Below, in pieces: positions 45,944 to 55,860 of a stretch of DNA of 64,000 nt. The notes below the pieces were generated by a model, which was not told the DNA's origin, made no database searches, and saw only the letters and a program-made list of their open reading frames with translations. The translations under genes and the position numbers were made by a program. Origin of the DNA: Riptortus pedestris (Eukaryota > Arthropoda > Insecta > Hemiptera > Alydidae); assembly GCA_019009955.1 (NCBI GenBank), contig CM032232.1:142484501-142548500 (forward strand), read 5' to 3'. The first letter of the stretch is position 1; each line of letters begins with the position of its first letter.

Positions 45944-46083
45944 AAACAAAATATGCTGTTCCCTTTATTGGTAATATTCGTTAATAATTTTTATTCATTT
46001 ATTATATGAAAATTTGGTATTTTGTGTGTCGCAAATTTGGGAGGTACCTCAGTTGAGGGCGCAGCTTATAGTTTACCTCCATT

Positions 46084-46245
46084 TTAGCAGATTTCCCTCA
46101 AGGGAAATCAGCTATTGAGGTCGCATTCATTATGCGTTATTCGAAGTTTTTCTTCAAATGTCCATCGATCCTACGTAGATGATGACAAAAATGAGGTCAG
46201 TTCAAAATTGTACATATATATATATATGTTGTATATGTATATTTC
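46084..46245 (-). mobile_element. HINE 3' fragment, minus
   Basis: TTAGCAGATTTCCCTCAAGG, GTCCATCGATCCTACG, AAAATGAGGTCAGTTC and (TA)n, then it breaks off. Confidence 0.85.
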
Positions 46246-46555
46246 AAGTGTCGTGATTCCCTTTAAACTAATTCTAATAATAAATGCATGCTTGCGTCAA
46301 TTGCATGACTAGTCACTACTTCTACGAATGTCACACTCATGTTTATCAACTCAATATCAAAATATTTATGAAGATAAATCTTATCAGTAGAACGTCACAC
46401 TGGCACGATATAGCAAATATTCCATTAATTTACTATTTTACTCAGCGATTTCGAGTTATGGTATTTCTCGATATATGTTACCTAATTCGATTCATTATGT
46501 AATGAACCTAATAGTTCTTACATTATCCAAATAGTCAGAGAGAAATTTATAGAAT
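46246..46555. other. Unassigned stretch
   Basis: No gene seen. Confidence 0.35.
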
Positions 46556-46974
46556 ATCCTTAAGGGAAATCAGCTATTGAGGTTGTACTCATGACGGAAT
46601 TTTCGAAAATTTTCTTCAAATTTCCATCGATCCTACCTAGTAGATGACGAAAATGAGGTCCGTTCAAAACTATATATATATATATATTATATATATATAT
46701 ATATTTGTATATAGCGTTCGCAATATCGTTACCAAACTCGATATTTAGTCATTTTATGTAAAAAGAAAGATCAAGTTCGTTAACGGCTGAAATCGGACCA
46801 GGGGAAAGGGGGGGGGGTTACATGAGAGGATTTTCGAAAATTCGAAATATCTCCGTTACTATACTCGGATCGAAACATTGTACAATACCAATCTTATTGC
46901 AAATTCAATTTACTATAAATGTTGTTATATACATATTTTCTCTATCTTCAATATTAACCAAGGTATTGGCATTT
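46556..46974 (-). mobile_element. HINE, minus, both ends clipped
   Basis: From CCTTAAGGGAAATCAGC through (TA)n, GTTACCAAACTCG, a G8 tract near 46807, to GGTATTGGCATTTTAG where the next HINE begins. Confidence 0.85.
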
Positions 46975-46975
46975 T

Positions 46976-47364
46976 AGCAGATTTCCCTAAAGGGAAATCA
47001 GCTATTGAGGTCGTACTCATGACGCGATTTTCGAAATTTTTCTTCAAATGTCCATCGATCGAAAAATTGTATAGAACCAATCTTATTGTAAATTAAATTT
47101 ACTATAAGTATTGTTCTATACATCTATTCTGTATCTTGAATATTAACCGAGATATTTGCATTTGTAGTCTGCATTGGTCGGCAGGAGTGAGCTATTTGGT
47201 ACTTTCCGAAGAGAGCTTTGCGGCCGTTTTCGTAACAAATCGTCCCTCGTGTATAAGTTTAGTCATCCCATACTACTTACTAAACTTGTTATTCGGCAGA
47301 TTTCTCTATTGTATAACTTCACGTGGGAAATCTGCTTAGTTTACGCTGCCCCTGCGTGACGGAC
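46976..47364 (-). mobile_element. HINE-A with internal deletion, minus
   Basis: Both termini are present (TTAGCAGATTTCCCTAAAGG and GCCCCTGCGTGACGGAC). The middle, including (TA)n and the G-rich tract, is missing: GTCCATCGATC joins GAAAAATTG directly. GATC is present at both breakpoints in intact copies, which suggests a short-homology deletion. Confidence 0.88.
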
Positions 47365-47418
47365 TTTTGTAGCTTTCATACACAAATTATACATTTATCT
47401 GTCAGTTTCTGTGTAAAA

Positions 47419-48287
47419 AAAGTCCGTCACGCTGGGGCTGCGTTAACTAAGCAGATTTCCCTTGTGCGTATTTGCATTTATCTCAAAAAGTAAAAGTTCA
47501 ATGGGAACAATATTTGGCATTTATGATTAAAATTAAGTGCTTCATAATATAATAGCGTATTGTTAATATGGCATGAGTTGGAGTGAGGGTTTACTCAGGG
47601 CTGATAACTAAAAAAAATGCAAATATCTCGGTTAATATTAAAGATAGCGAAAAAACGTACATAACAACATTTATAGACAATAACATTGGTAATAAGATTG
47701 GTTCCATACAATTGTTCGTTTAGATGCACATAACGGAGATATTAAGAATTTTCAAAATTCTACCCCTCTAAACCCCAGTCCGATTTCAGCCGTTAACGAA
47801 CTTGATCTTTATTTTTGCATAAAACGTTTAAATATCAAGTGGTAACGATCAAACAAAACTTACGACCGCTAGAGCGTTAACAGTTATATGGTTGGAGTTA
47901 ATGGCTGAAATTCGACTAGGGAGAGAGGGGGGGGTTAGAAGGGAGGAATTTCGAAAAATTTTATATTTCCGTTATTATGTGTCGGATAGAAAAATTGTAT
48001 AAGACTAATTTTATTGAAAATGTAATGTCCTATAAATTTTGTTATGAGTATTTTTTCATTATCTTGATTATTAACCGAAATATTTGCATTTTTCAATTTT
48101 CAGCCTTCAGTATATCCCCCACTAGTACTCATACCATATAAAGAATAAGCTGTTATATTATGAAGCACATCATTTCAAGCATAAACACCAAATATTGTTC
48201 TTATTGAAATTTAACTTTTGAAATATATTCAAATGCGTGAAGCACATTGGAAATCTGCTTAGTTAACGCAGCCCCTGCGTGGCGGAC
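47419..48287. mobile_element. Two HINE 5' halves head-to-head
   Basis: The left half (47419-47893, plus) starts GTCCGTCACGCTGGGGCTGC and runs to GACCGCTAGAGCGTTAACAG. The right half (about 47894-48287, minus) starts GTTAATGGCTGAAATTCG and ends GCCCCTGCGTGGCGGAC. Both 3' ends and the (TA)n are lost, leaving a unit bounded by inverted 5' termini. Confidence 0.82.
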
Positions 48288-48289
48288 TT

Positions 48290-48409
48290 TTAGCAGATTT
48301 CCCTGTAGGGAAATCACCTATTTAGGTCGTACTCATGACGCGAGTTTCGAAAATTTTCTTCAAATGTCTATCGATCCTACCCAGGAGATGACGAAAATGA
48401 GGTCCGTTC

Positions 48410-48468
<59 letters not shown>

Positions 48469-48960
48469 TATATTTGTCTGTTAACGCTCTAGCGGTCGCA
48501 ATTTTTGTTTGATCGTTACCAAACTCGAAATTTAATCGTTTTATGTAAAAATAAAGATCAAGTTCGTTAATGGCTGAAATCGGACCAGTAGGAGGGGGGG
48601 TTTAGAGGGGGGTATTTTTGAAAATTCGAAATATCTCCGTTATTATGCGTCGGATCGGAAAACCGTCTTGAACCAATCTTATTGCAAATTAAATTTACTA
48701 TAAATATTGTTCTATACATTTATTCTCTATCTTGAATATTAACCGAGATATTTGCATTTGTATTCTGTGTATGATCGGCCGGGGTCGGCTATGTTCGGGA
48801 CGTTCCGCCGAGAGCTCTGGCGGCCGTTTCCATAACTACTCGTCTCTCTTGAATAGGTTTAGAGATACCTTACTACAACTGGTGTTATTGGGCAGATTTA
48901 TCTACTGTATAACTTCACTTGGGAAATCTGCTTAGTTTACGCAGCCCCTGCGTGACGGAC
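48290..48960 (-). mobile_element. HINE-A, complete, minus, tandem with previous
   Basis: TTAGCAGATTTCCCTGTAGG at 48290, (TA)n at 48416-48461, GGACCAGTAGGAGGGGGGG, GCCGAGAGCTCTGGCGGCC, and GCCCCTGCGTGACGGAC ending at 48960. Only 2 bp separate its 3' end from the 5' end of its neighbour. Confidence 0.93.
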
Positions 48961-49309
48961 TTTTTTTCCCCCTGGGTGGGCCCAAGTCAAGCCTCGCAGG
49001 GAGGTCTCTAAAAACCTTTGGGTCATCTCTGTTCCTCCTTTGTTGGGAAGTGGGGGAGGAGGTGTTTATAAAAAGTTGGCAGAAATGTGTTTATGGAAGA
49101 GAAGTGTTTAGCAAGTTTGAAGTGCTCTCAGTCAGCGGAAGACCAACACTCTGCTAGCTAGGATATGACATGTACAACTCGCTACCTGTCATCCTCTACA
49201 TCAGCTCCTGCTATCTAGTGGCGCAATCACGCACTTCAAAACGACCCAGCTTCATAATTTCGAGTACCTGAACCACTAAAAATCTAATTTTCTTTAAAAT
49301 AAAAAAAAA
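48961..49309. other. Unassigned stretch
   Basis: GC-richer around 48970-49200 with no recognised gene. Confidence 0.35.
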
Positions 49310-50072
49310 GTCCATCACGCAGGGGCTGCTTAAACTAAGCAGATTTCCCGCTTGAAGTATAACAATAGATAAATCTACATACCGGTAACACAACACCACC
49401 GTGAATATTAAGTGATTAAAAAAGACGTTAACAACAAACCTCCCGACGGAAAGCATCTGAAATGTAAACAAAAAGTTCTGCCAACTTCTTACGGCAAAGA
49501 AAACCAATTACTGTAATATATCTGAACATAACGTATTAATTTGATTGAAAACTATTTACTATATCTAGTACTGTAATTTATAATGAATCAGAATAATTTT
49601 TTCTCAATCAATCAAATTTAAGTAGTCCAGTAGACCAAAAGAATGGGGGTGGCCAGAACATATTTGTATATATCTCGTATAATAAATGTCTGGTGAAACC
49701 AATATTTGGTAATTAAGCTTCGAATGATGTGGTTTATTACATAACCAAGTAATGTTTTTGTAACATAAGTAGAAGTGGGGGTTTACTGAAGGCTGAAAAC
49801 TGAAAAATGTAAATATTTCGGTTAATATTCAAGATAGAAAACAAAGGTATATAATAATATTTATAGTACATTTAAATTTGAATAAGAGTTGTTCTATACA
49901 ATTTTTTGATCCAAAGTATTGTAACGGAAATATTTCGAATCTTTGAAAATGCCTGACCTTCCACTTGTCCGATTTCAGCCATTAACGAACTTGATCTGTC
50001 TTTTTACATAAAACGTTTTAATATCGAGTTTGGTAACGATCAAACAAAAATTGCGACCGCTAGAGCGTTAAC

Positions 50073-50142
<70 letters not shown>

Positions 50143-50262
50143 GAACGGACCTCATTTTCGTCAACTCCTGGGTATGATCGATGGACATTTGAAGAAATAT
50201 TTCGAAAATCACGTCATGCGGAGGACCTCAATAGCTCATTTCCCTTAAGGGAAATCTGCTAA
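49310..50262 (+). mobile_element. HINE-C, complete, plus (953 bp)
   Basis: GTCCATCACGCAGGGGCTGC after an A9 run, then the C-specific inner block (CACCGTGAATATTAAGTG, GAAAACTATTTACTATATC), the common module, (TA)n at 50077-50134, and the perfect 3' palindrome plus TGCTAA at 50262. This is the best full-length HINE-C copy. Confidence 0.92.
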
Positions 50263-50284
50263 TTTCGGAGAATTATCTCAGAAA

Positions 50285-50515
50285 GTCCATCACGCCTCAG
50301 CTCTTCATATTGGTAACATTTAACACCACCATGAATATTATTTGAATAAATACAAACGGCAATGAGAAATCTTTTAGACAGTATCAAAGCGTCTGAATTG
50401 TAAACCAACAGGTCTGCCAACCTCTCAGAGCTGCACAGATAGATAGAAATATTCTTCACCGGAAGTAAAAACAATTACTGAAATATATCTGAATATAACA
50501 TATTAAGTTTCAACT
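50285..50515 (+). mobile_element. HINE-C 5' fragment
   Basis: GTCCATCACGCCTCAGC, CACCACCATGAATATTATTT, AACCAACAGGTCTGCCAACC and ATATATCTGAATATAACATA follow the HINE-C 5' order; it lies 22 bp after the complete HINE-C. Confidence 0.8.
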
Positions 50516-50529
50516 GTGTTAAAATCTTA

Positions 50530-50863
50530 ACTAAGAGAAAAAAAGTATTAATTTGCGGCAACAGCGGTGGAACCAAACAGATAAAGGATTTCATCTAAAA
50601 TTATATATCCCTATTTTAAATACCAATATCTCACTATCCGAACATACATTTTATCTAACACAAATACTAACTGGACACGGAAATACAAACTCTTACTTAC
50701 ACAGATACAAACTTACTGACTCAAATACATGTAAATGTGACAGTTACACTGAACAGACATTCACCCACCTGATTTATCAATGTAGACTGACTCAAGACAT
50801 ACATATACACTTGGCTTATCAGTTCCAATATTTTATTTTCAAAGCACCCAAATTTATTAAAAC
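50530..50863 (+). pseudogene. LINE ORF2 C-terminal end, split by a HINE
   Basis: Residues RWNQTDKGFHLKLYIPIL, TFYLTQILTGHGNTNSYLHR, CKCDSYTEQTFTHLIYQC match the C-terminus of R1/Jockey-type ORF2. There an RNase-H-like end is followed by T-Q-x-L-T-G-H-G-x-x-x-x-Y-L-x-R and the CxC..TxxHxxxxC knuckle. The frame runs straight into the HINE at 50864. After the HINE the same frame reads on from 51483 for about 15 codons to a natural stop, so the insertion was clean. Confidence 0.82.
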
Positions 50864-51297
50864 GTCCGTCAGGGGCTGCGTAAACTAAGCAGATTTCCCA
50901 CGTGAAGTTATACAATTGAGAAATCTCCATACGAGAGCCGAACAGTTACGGCAAAGGACCGAACTAGCTTTTGGCGGGAAATTCAAAAATCCGTTATCTG
51001 CCCAAAATTAATAAAAATGTAAATATCTCGGTTAATATTCAAGATAGAGAATAAATGTATATAACAATATTTATAGTAAATTTAATTTGCAATAAGATTG
51101 TTTCTGTACAATTTTTCGATGCGATGTATAGTAACTGAGATATTTCGAATTTTCGAAAATCCTCCCCTCTAAACCCTCCCCCTCCCACTGGTCCGATTTC
51201 AGCCGTTAACGAACTTGATCTTTCTTTTTACATAAACTGACTAAATATCGAGTTTGGTAACGATAAAACAAAAATTGCGACCGCTAGAGCGGTAACA

Positions 51298-51358
<61 letters not shown>

Positions 51359-51482
51359 TTTTGAACGGACCTCATTTTCGTCATCTACTAGGTAGGATCG
51401 ATGGACATTTGAAGAAAAATCTCGAAAATTCCGTCATGAGTACAACCTCAATAGCTGGTTTCCCTTAAGGGAAATCTGCTAA
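50864..51482 (+). mobile_element. HINE-A interrupting a LINE reading frame
   Basis: GTCCGTCAGGGGCTGC start (3 bp shorter than consensus), (TA)n at 51300-51354, intact GAACGGACCTC..GTAGGATCGATGG block, and a TTTCCCTTAAGGGAAATCTG CTAA end. Flanking host sequence is TTTATTAAAA on the left and AATAATAGCC on the right; the shared AAAA is the only possible duplication. Confidence 0.94.
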
Positions 51483-51535
51483 AATAATAGCCTATGAAAT
51501 TCTTAAGCTCAGAGAGGAAAAGATAATATAATATT
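51483..51535 (+). pseudogene. LINE ORF2 extreme C-terminus (distal to HINE)
   Basis: Continues the frame of 50530-50863: an alpha-helical tail AYEILKLREEKI then TAA at about 51528. Such short charged helices end many Jockey/R1 ORF2 proteins. Confidence 0.6.
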
Positions 51536-51585
51536 AATATTATGTAAATTGTTTTATTGTTTATTTAATTGTTTTATTGTTTATT

Positions 51586-51648
51586 TAATCATGAAATTCA
51601 TTAAATAACATCCTAAAATCCCACCCTGGCTAGAAAATTAGCCTGAAT
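51586..51648 (+). mobile_element. SINE middle fragment
   Basis: ATGAAATTCATTAAATAACA TCC and CCCACCCTGGCTAGAAAA; the rest is missing. Confidence 0.75.
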
Positions 51649-51784
51649 TGTTCTTATTTAATGTTTGTTTTTTCTCAAGTATAATTTTCATATTCTTATT
51701 TACATTTTTAATATGTATATATATTATTATATAAAAATTGTTAAAAGTCCCTCCACACAGCATTACTATCCAGAGGAAATACGT

Positions 51785-52169
51785 AAGTAAAAAAAAAAAA
51801 TAACATATTAAGTTTATTGAAAGTATTTACTGTATCTAGTACTCTAATTTGTAATGAATCAGAATAATTTTCCAATAACTTGTCGATAACGATCTTACTC
51901 AAGACATTTGCATATATCTCTTTACAAGTGCTGTTGAAAACAATATTTGGTATTTAAACTTGAAATAAAATGTTTCTTGATATAATAGCTTATTGTTAAT
52001 ATAACATGAGTAGTTGTCGGGGTTTACTGAAGGCTGATAACTAGAGAATGCTAATATCTCGGTTACTACTCAAGATATAGAAAAAAACGTACATAAAGAC
52101 ATTTATAAAACATTACATTTGCATTAAGATTGATTCGTTAACATATAAATACATGTTTGTGTGTGTGTT

Positions 52170-52210
<41 letters not shown>

Positions 52211-52515
52211 TAGGTTGCTTACTGTGTTTATTTTAGTTAATATTATAGTTATTGAGCTGACTAAATACAATATGTATTGTTTTATTGTTGTCCTAGGGAT
52301 TGACTAAGTTGCTGTGTGCTTCAGCATCTCGATGTAATTGAGCAGCCCCAAAAACTGTATAAAAATTTGTACAATAAAGTGATTCTCTTTATTTACAATT
52401 TTGACGGACCTCATTTTCGTCATCTTCTGGGAAGTATCGATGGACCATTTGAAGAAATGTTTCGAAAATCACTTCATGAACACGAGCCCAATAGCTGATT
52501 TTCCTCAAGGAAAAC
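51785..52515 (+). mobile_element. HINE (B/C type), plus, with retroposed insert in (TA)n
   Basis: Body 51785-52145 has CTAGTACTCTAATTTGTAAT, AACAATATTTGGTATTTAAAC, GGGTTTACTGAAGGCTGATA. A (TG)n(TA)n run covers 52152-52206. The 3' part 52392-52515 has GACGGACCTCATTTTCGTC and a degraded palindrome TTTTCCTCAAGGAAAAC. The piece 52207-52391 between them is foreign. Confidence 0.8.
52207..52391 (+). mobile_element. Retrotransposon 3' UTR copy inside HINE
   Basis: Nearly identical to 20600-20777: ACTGTGTTTATTTTAGTTAA, GAGCTGACTAAATACAATAT, GTCCTAGGGATTGAC, and AATAAAGTGATTCTCT at the end. A 5'-truncated LINE end inserted at the microsatellite edge is the simplest reading. Confidence 0.75.
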
Positions 52516-52880
52516 TAGCTGAAAAGTCAATTAAATATACATATTAAATTGGGTTTAATAACTAATCATTTTTTCTAACTGTGACCAGGTCCACGTATAA
52601 ATATCGTAAGTAGAATTATGGTGAACATAAGTTCTACACATGTAGTTATGGCAAACTTCGGTGTCTTAATCCAATCTGGACCGTTCAAACTTGAGGAGAA
52701 TAGGCGTATTTAGTTATTTTGTGTACGTTCTCTGGGTGATTTAGTAGGTTTTCCTTAAGGGAATATACCGGTTTGGCCACGGGAACCTGAAGGTTTTGAA
52801 TCGGGCAGTTCTTGGCGGCTGGTGGAGGGGGAAACGCGCCGTCAAGGTCACTCGACTCCCCACCGCCTGCCATTCAGTCG
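52516..52880. other. Unassigned stretch
   Basis: No gene. TTTTCCTTAAGGGAA at 52749-52763 is a stray HINE-like palindrome. Confidence 0.35.
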
Positions 52881-52885
52881 CCATT

Positions 52886-53242
52886 ATGCCGCTGTGAAGG
52901 AAAGATCATCGTGTGTTTACATACGACGCATTTATAAAATGTGGCGAATCAGTAGTTGAAACTCAACGATGTTTCAGGTGTTATTTTCTTTCACCGAGTA
53001 GGAATACCATTCTAAGGTGGGTAAATTCATTTAGATCCACGGGTTGTGTTATGAAAACTAAGCCACCTGTCCATGCTCGGTTGGCACGCACGCCACAAAA
53101 CGCGGACAGAGTGAGAGAAGCGATTCCGCGCAGTCCCGGCCGTTCTGCTAGACGACATGAAACTGAAAATTTTCAAGAAAGACTTAAAATGTGTGTTCGA
53201 GAAAATGGCTGCCATTTAAGTGATGTTATTTGTAAAAAATAA
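52886..53242 (+). pseudogene. DDE transposase (DUF4817-type), internally deleted
   Basis: ATG at 52886, an early TGA at codon 4, then RKDHRVFTYDAFIKCGESVV, ETQRCFRCYFLSPSRNTILR, WVNSFRSTGCVMKTKPP. This is the N-terminal helix-turn-helix (DUF4817) of mariner-related insect transposases. It is followed by RSPGRSARRH and then directly by the family C-terminus FQERLKMCVRENGCHLSDV and a stop. About two-thirds of the usual protein, including the whole DDE catalytic core, is deleted. The 3' region runs to a terminus-like CCCATGGACCACTCTGTATA at about 53353-53372. Confidence 0.82.
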
Positions 53243-53364
53243 AGTAATGTATTTTTTAAAAATGGCATAAATTCAGCTTAATTTTTGTGTAAATAAAATG
53301 TGTCTGTCTTCAAAACTAACAGAGTAATTACTATTTTAAAACCGTCCGTTTCCCATGGACCACT

Positions 53365-53515
53365 CTGTATAATATATATAGTCTGTTACTGCTCTAGCGG
53401 TCACATTTTTTGTTTGGTCGGTACCAAACGGTCCAATGGAAGATATATGCTGAGATGAGAAAAGTAGTGTGTCATTCCAACAAGTGGGAAATCTGCTATG
53501 TTTACGCAGTCCTGG
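53365..53515 (-). mobile_element. HINE scrap, minus
   Basis: GTCTGTTACTGCTCTAGCGG, GGTCGGTACCAAAC, then TGTCATTCCAACAAGTGG and GAAATCTGC..TTTACGCAG. The central part is deleted. Confidence 0.75.
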
Positions 53516-54225
53516 AGTTCTACGATTATACGTGTTTATCAGTCAGAAATTTGATGCAATGTTCTTATTCTTGTACGATAGGGCAGAAGGAAGGATTTCA
53601 TTCCCAGAGCACGATCACATTACGTCTTATACTTCATTCATGTTCTTTGTGGACCATTGGAGCGAGCGATCGTTAATATTAAATGTAATTAAATCAGCTT
53701 GCAGTTGTAAAAGCATGTCTGGCTTATTGAAGGGAATCAATCTGTAGGTCGGGGATGTGTTTAATAATTCAGAAGAGGTATGTGTGGGGAGAGGGAGGAC
53801 TAACCCCGTGTTTGTTGGAGTCGCGTGCCTCGGCCAACAGCTGGTGCCCGGGGCGTGTGTTCTTAATTAGCTCTGGGAGAAGAAGCCTCTAGTAGACAAG
53901 GCAAACAGTTCGGTCCGGACTCTGGGCTATGCAAATCTACAGGATTATCTGCGGAGTCTAAGGATCCCCCGATCTACGGGAGTCTCTAGGGGTGGCACCG
54001 ACTTCTGCATCTGCCTCCCGTGGGAGTGTGTCTCTCCTGTCTAAGGCACGCGACATACTTACCGACGCATCGTGGTCCAGATTCCCTCAAACATGGTGCA
54101 AAAAATAGTTTTAGTAGAATTGAAAACGTATTTTATACAGGTTGTATTAGATTTGTCAAGGGTTAGAGTGAGAGTAAAAGGAAGACAGTAGGTGCTCTCT
54201 GACGTTTCTAGTACTTTCGTATTTT
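53516..54225. other. Unassigned stretch, part GC-rich
   Basis: 53740-54080 is distinctly GC-richer than its surroundings, with no long frame and no recognised repeat. Overlapping frames at 53410-53747 are open but uninformative. Confidence 0.35.
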
Positions 54226-54440
54226 AAGCAGATATCTCTTGAGGGGAATCAGCTATTGAGATCGTACTCATGACGCGATTTACGAACAATTTCTTCAAAT
54301 GTCCATCAATCCTACCTTGGAGATGACGAATATAAGGTCCGTTCAAAATTATACATCATAAACGCTCTAGCTGTCGCAATTCTTATTTGATCGTTATTAA
54401 ACTCAATATATAAGCATTTACGTAAATGCAGCTGCCTTAT
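54226..54440 (-). mobile_element. HINE fragment, minus
   Basis: AAGCAGATATCTCTTGAGGG, GTCCATCAATCCTACC, AAGGTCCGTTCAAAATTAT, ACGCTCTAGCTGTCGCAATT. The (TA)n is essentially absent. Confidence 0.82.
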
Positions 54441-54570
54441 GGCTAAGAAAATATTTTTTTTTAGAGAGAGAATACTGAAGGTAGTTTATTTTTGAATTAT
54501 TTAATTTACTTACTTCTTTCTAGGTGGATTAATTGTTCACAGGGTATTTGTGGAAACTAGATTAATAATG
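54441..54570. other. Short unassigned stretch
   Basis: No feature seen. Confidence 0.3.
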
Positions 54571-54643
<73 letters not shown>

Positions 54644-54865
54644 GTGTATGTGTGTATTTGTCTGTTAACGGTTTAGCAATATTTGTTTAATCGTTACCAT
54701 ACTCGAAATTTAATCATTTAATGTAAAAAGAAATATCGAGTTAGTTAACGGCTGAAATCGGTCAGGGGGGGGGGGTTAGAGGAGAGAAATTTTGAAAATT
54801 CGAAGTAACTTCGGATCGATAAAGTGTATAGAACCAATCTTATTGCGAATTTACTTGCTAACCGG
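54571..54865 (-). mobile_element. HINE fragment, minus
   Basis: Starts in (TA)n (54576-54640), then TTTGTCTGTTAACGG, GTTACCATACTCG, TTAACGGCTGAAATCGG, a G12 tract near 54765 and GTGTATAGAACCAATCTTAT, then satellite. Confidence 0.8.
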
Positions 54866-55235
54866 GATATTTTACACGTCTTGTTATTATCGTGTTATTC
54901 ATAAATGGATTGCGCATTTAAAGTGCTGGCAAAATGTGTGTAAAGTACCCACTATTTGGCGGTGGCCAGTTCAAAGTTGCCACTATAGGTCTCAATTTGT
55001 CACCTTCTCAAAACCCAGAAAGGAAGATGCCTAAATCCTGATAAAACACACACTAAGTAAATATCTATTTTTACACTGTAAACTTCGTGTTAATAGTATT
55101 GCACTTAAGTGTTTAGCGCATTTAGAGAGCACTATATCTGCCCAAAAATGATGTGAGGGTGTCAAAATGTGGGGGCAGTACCCACTATTTGACGGTGAAG
55201 AGTTCAAAGTTGCCATTATGGTTATCAATTTAAGC
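54866..55235. repeat. 233-bp satellite family, about 1.6 units
   Basis: Shares GTACCCACTATTTGGCGG, CAGTTCAAAGTTGCCACTAT, CCAGAAAGGAAGATGCCTAA and TTTTTACACTGTAAACTTCG with the array at 33972-34977, about 20 kb away. Confidence 0.88.
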
Positions 55236-55615
55236 TAAGGTAGCTCCTAAAACATATAATTTATATATGATCAACTGTATTTCAAGGGTTCAGGATAAAC
55301 ATAGAAAGATAGAACGTATACTTGATGAGATAAAAAAAAAATGTTAGTTTATTGGGATTTTTTGCAGCATGATGGAGGACTCGGGACCACTATGCTCCGG
55401 CAGTTGGGCAACATCTCCCGACAAACTTAACATCTTTTCCAGAATAAAATCCTTTTAACAAAAATCACACATTTTAACAAAGACTATGTTAATTCATCAC
55501 GTTCCAAAGGCTACACCTTGTAGTTGCAACCATTGTGTTCTACCAGAAGCTGCTCTTTTCATATTACTATACTCACCCTGATGATCAAGTTTGACGTTTT
55601 CTAACATCTTGAGGA
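55236..55615. other. Unassigned stretch
   Basis: No gene seen. Confidence 0.35.
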
Positions 55616-55736
55616 TTATCTTTACTGAAGGCTGAAAACTAAAGAAATCCCAATATCTCGGTTAATATTCATGATAGCGAAAATATTTATATAACAACAT
55701 TTATAGGTAATTCAATTTGCAATAAGATGAAACGCG
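55616..55736 (+). mobile_element. HINE-B inner fragment, plus
   Basis: TTTACTGAAGGCTGAAAACT, ATCTCGGTTAATATTCATGA, ATAACAACATTTATAGG, TTTGCAATAAGATG. Confidence 0.75.
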
Positions 55737-55860
55737 TTGGGGATTTAAGTAAATAAGACGTTTCAACGCAGAAAAGAAGTTTTTGTTCCTTGACCCAGTT
55801 TGGCTTCATTTTCAAACAATTTAAGAAGGTGGCCATCAATAAGAATAGGAAGGTGGTTTT

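Noticed and set aside
47419..48287. A TIR DNA transposon defined by inverted GTCCGTCACGC ends
   Set aside because: Both ends are HINE 5' ends from two different copies and no target duplication is visible.
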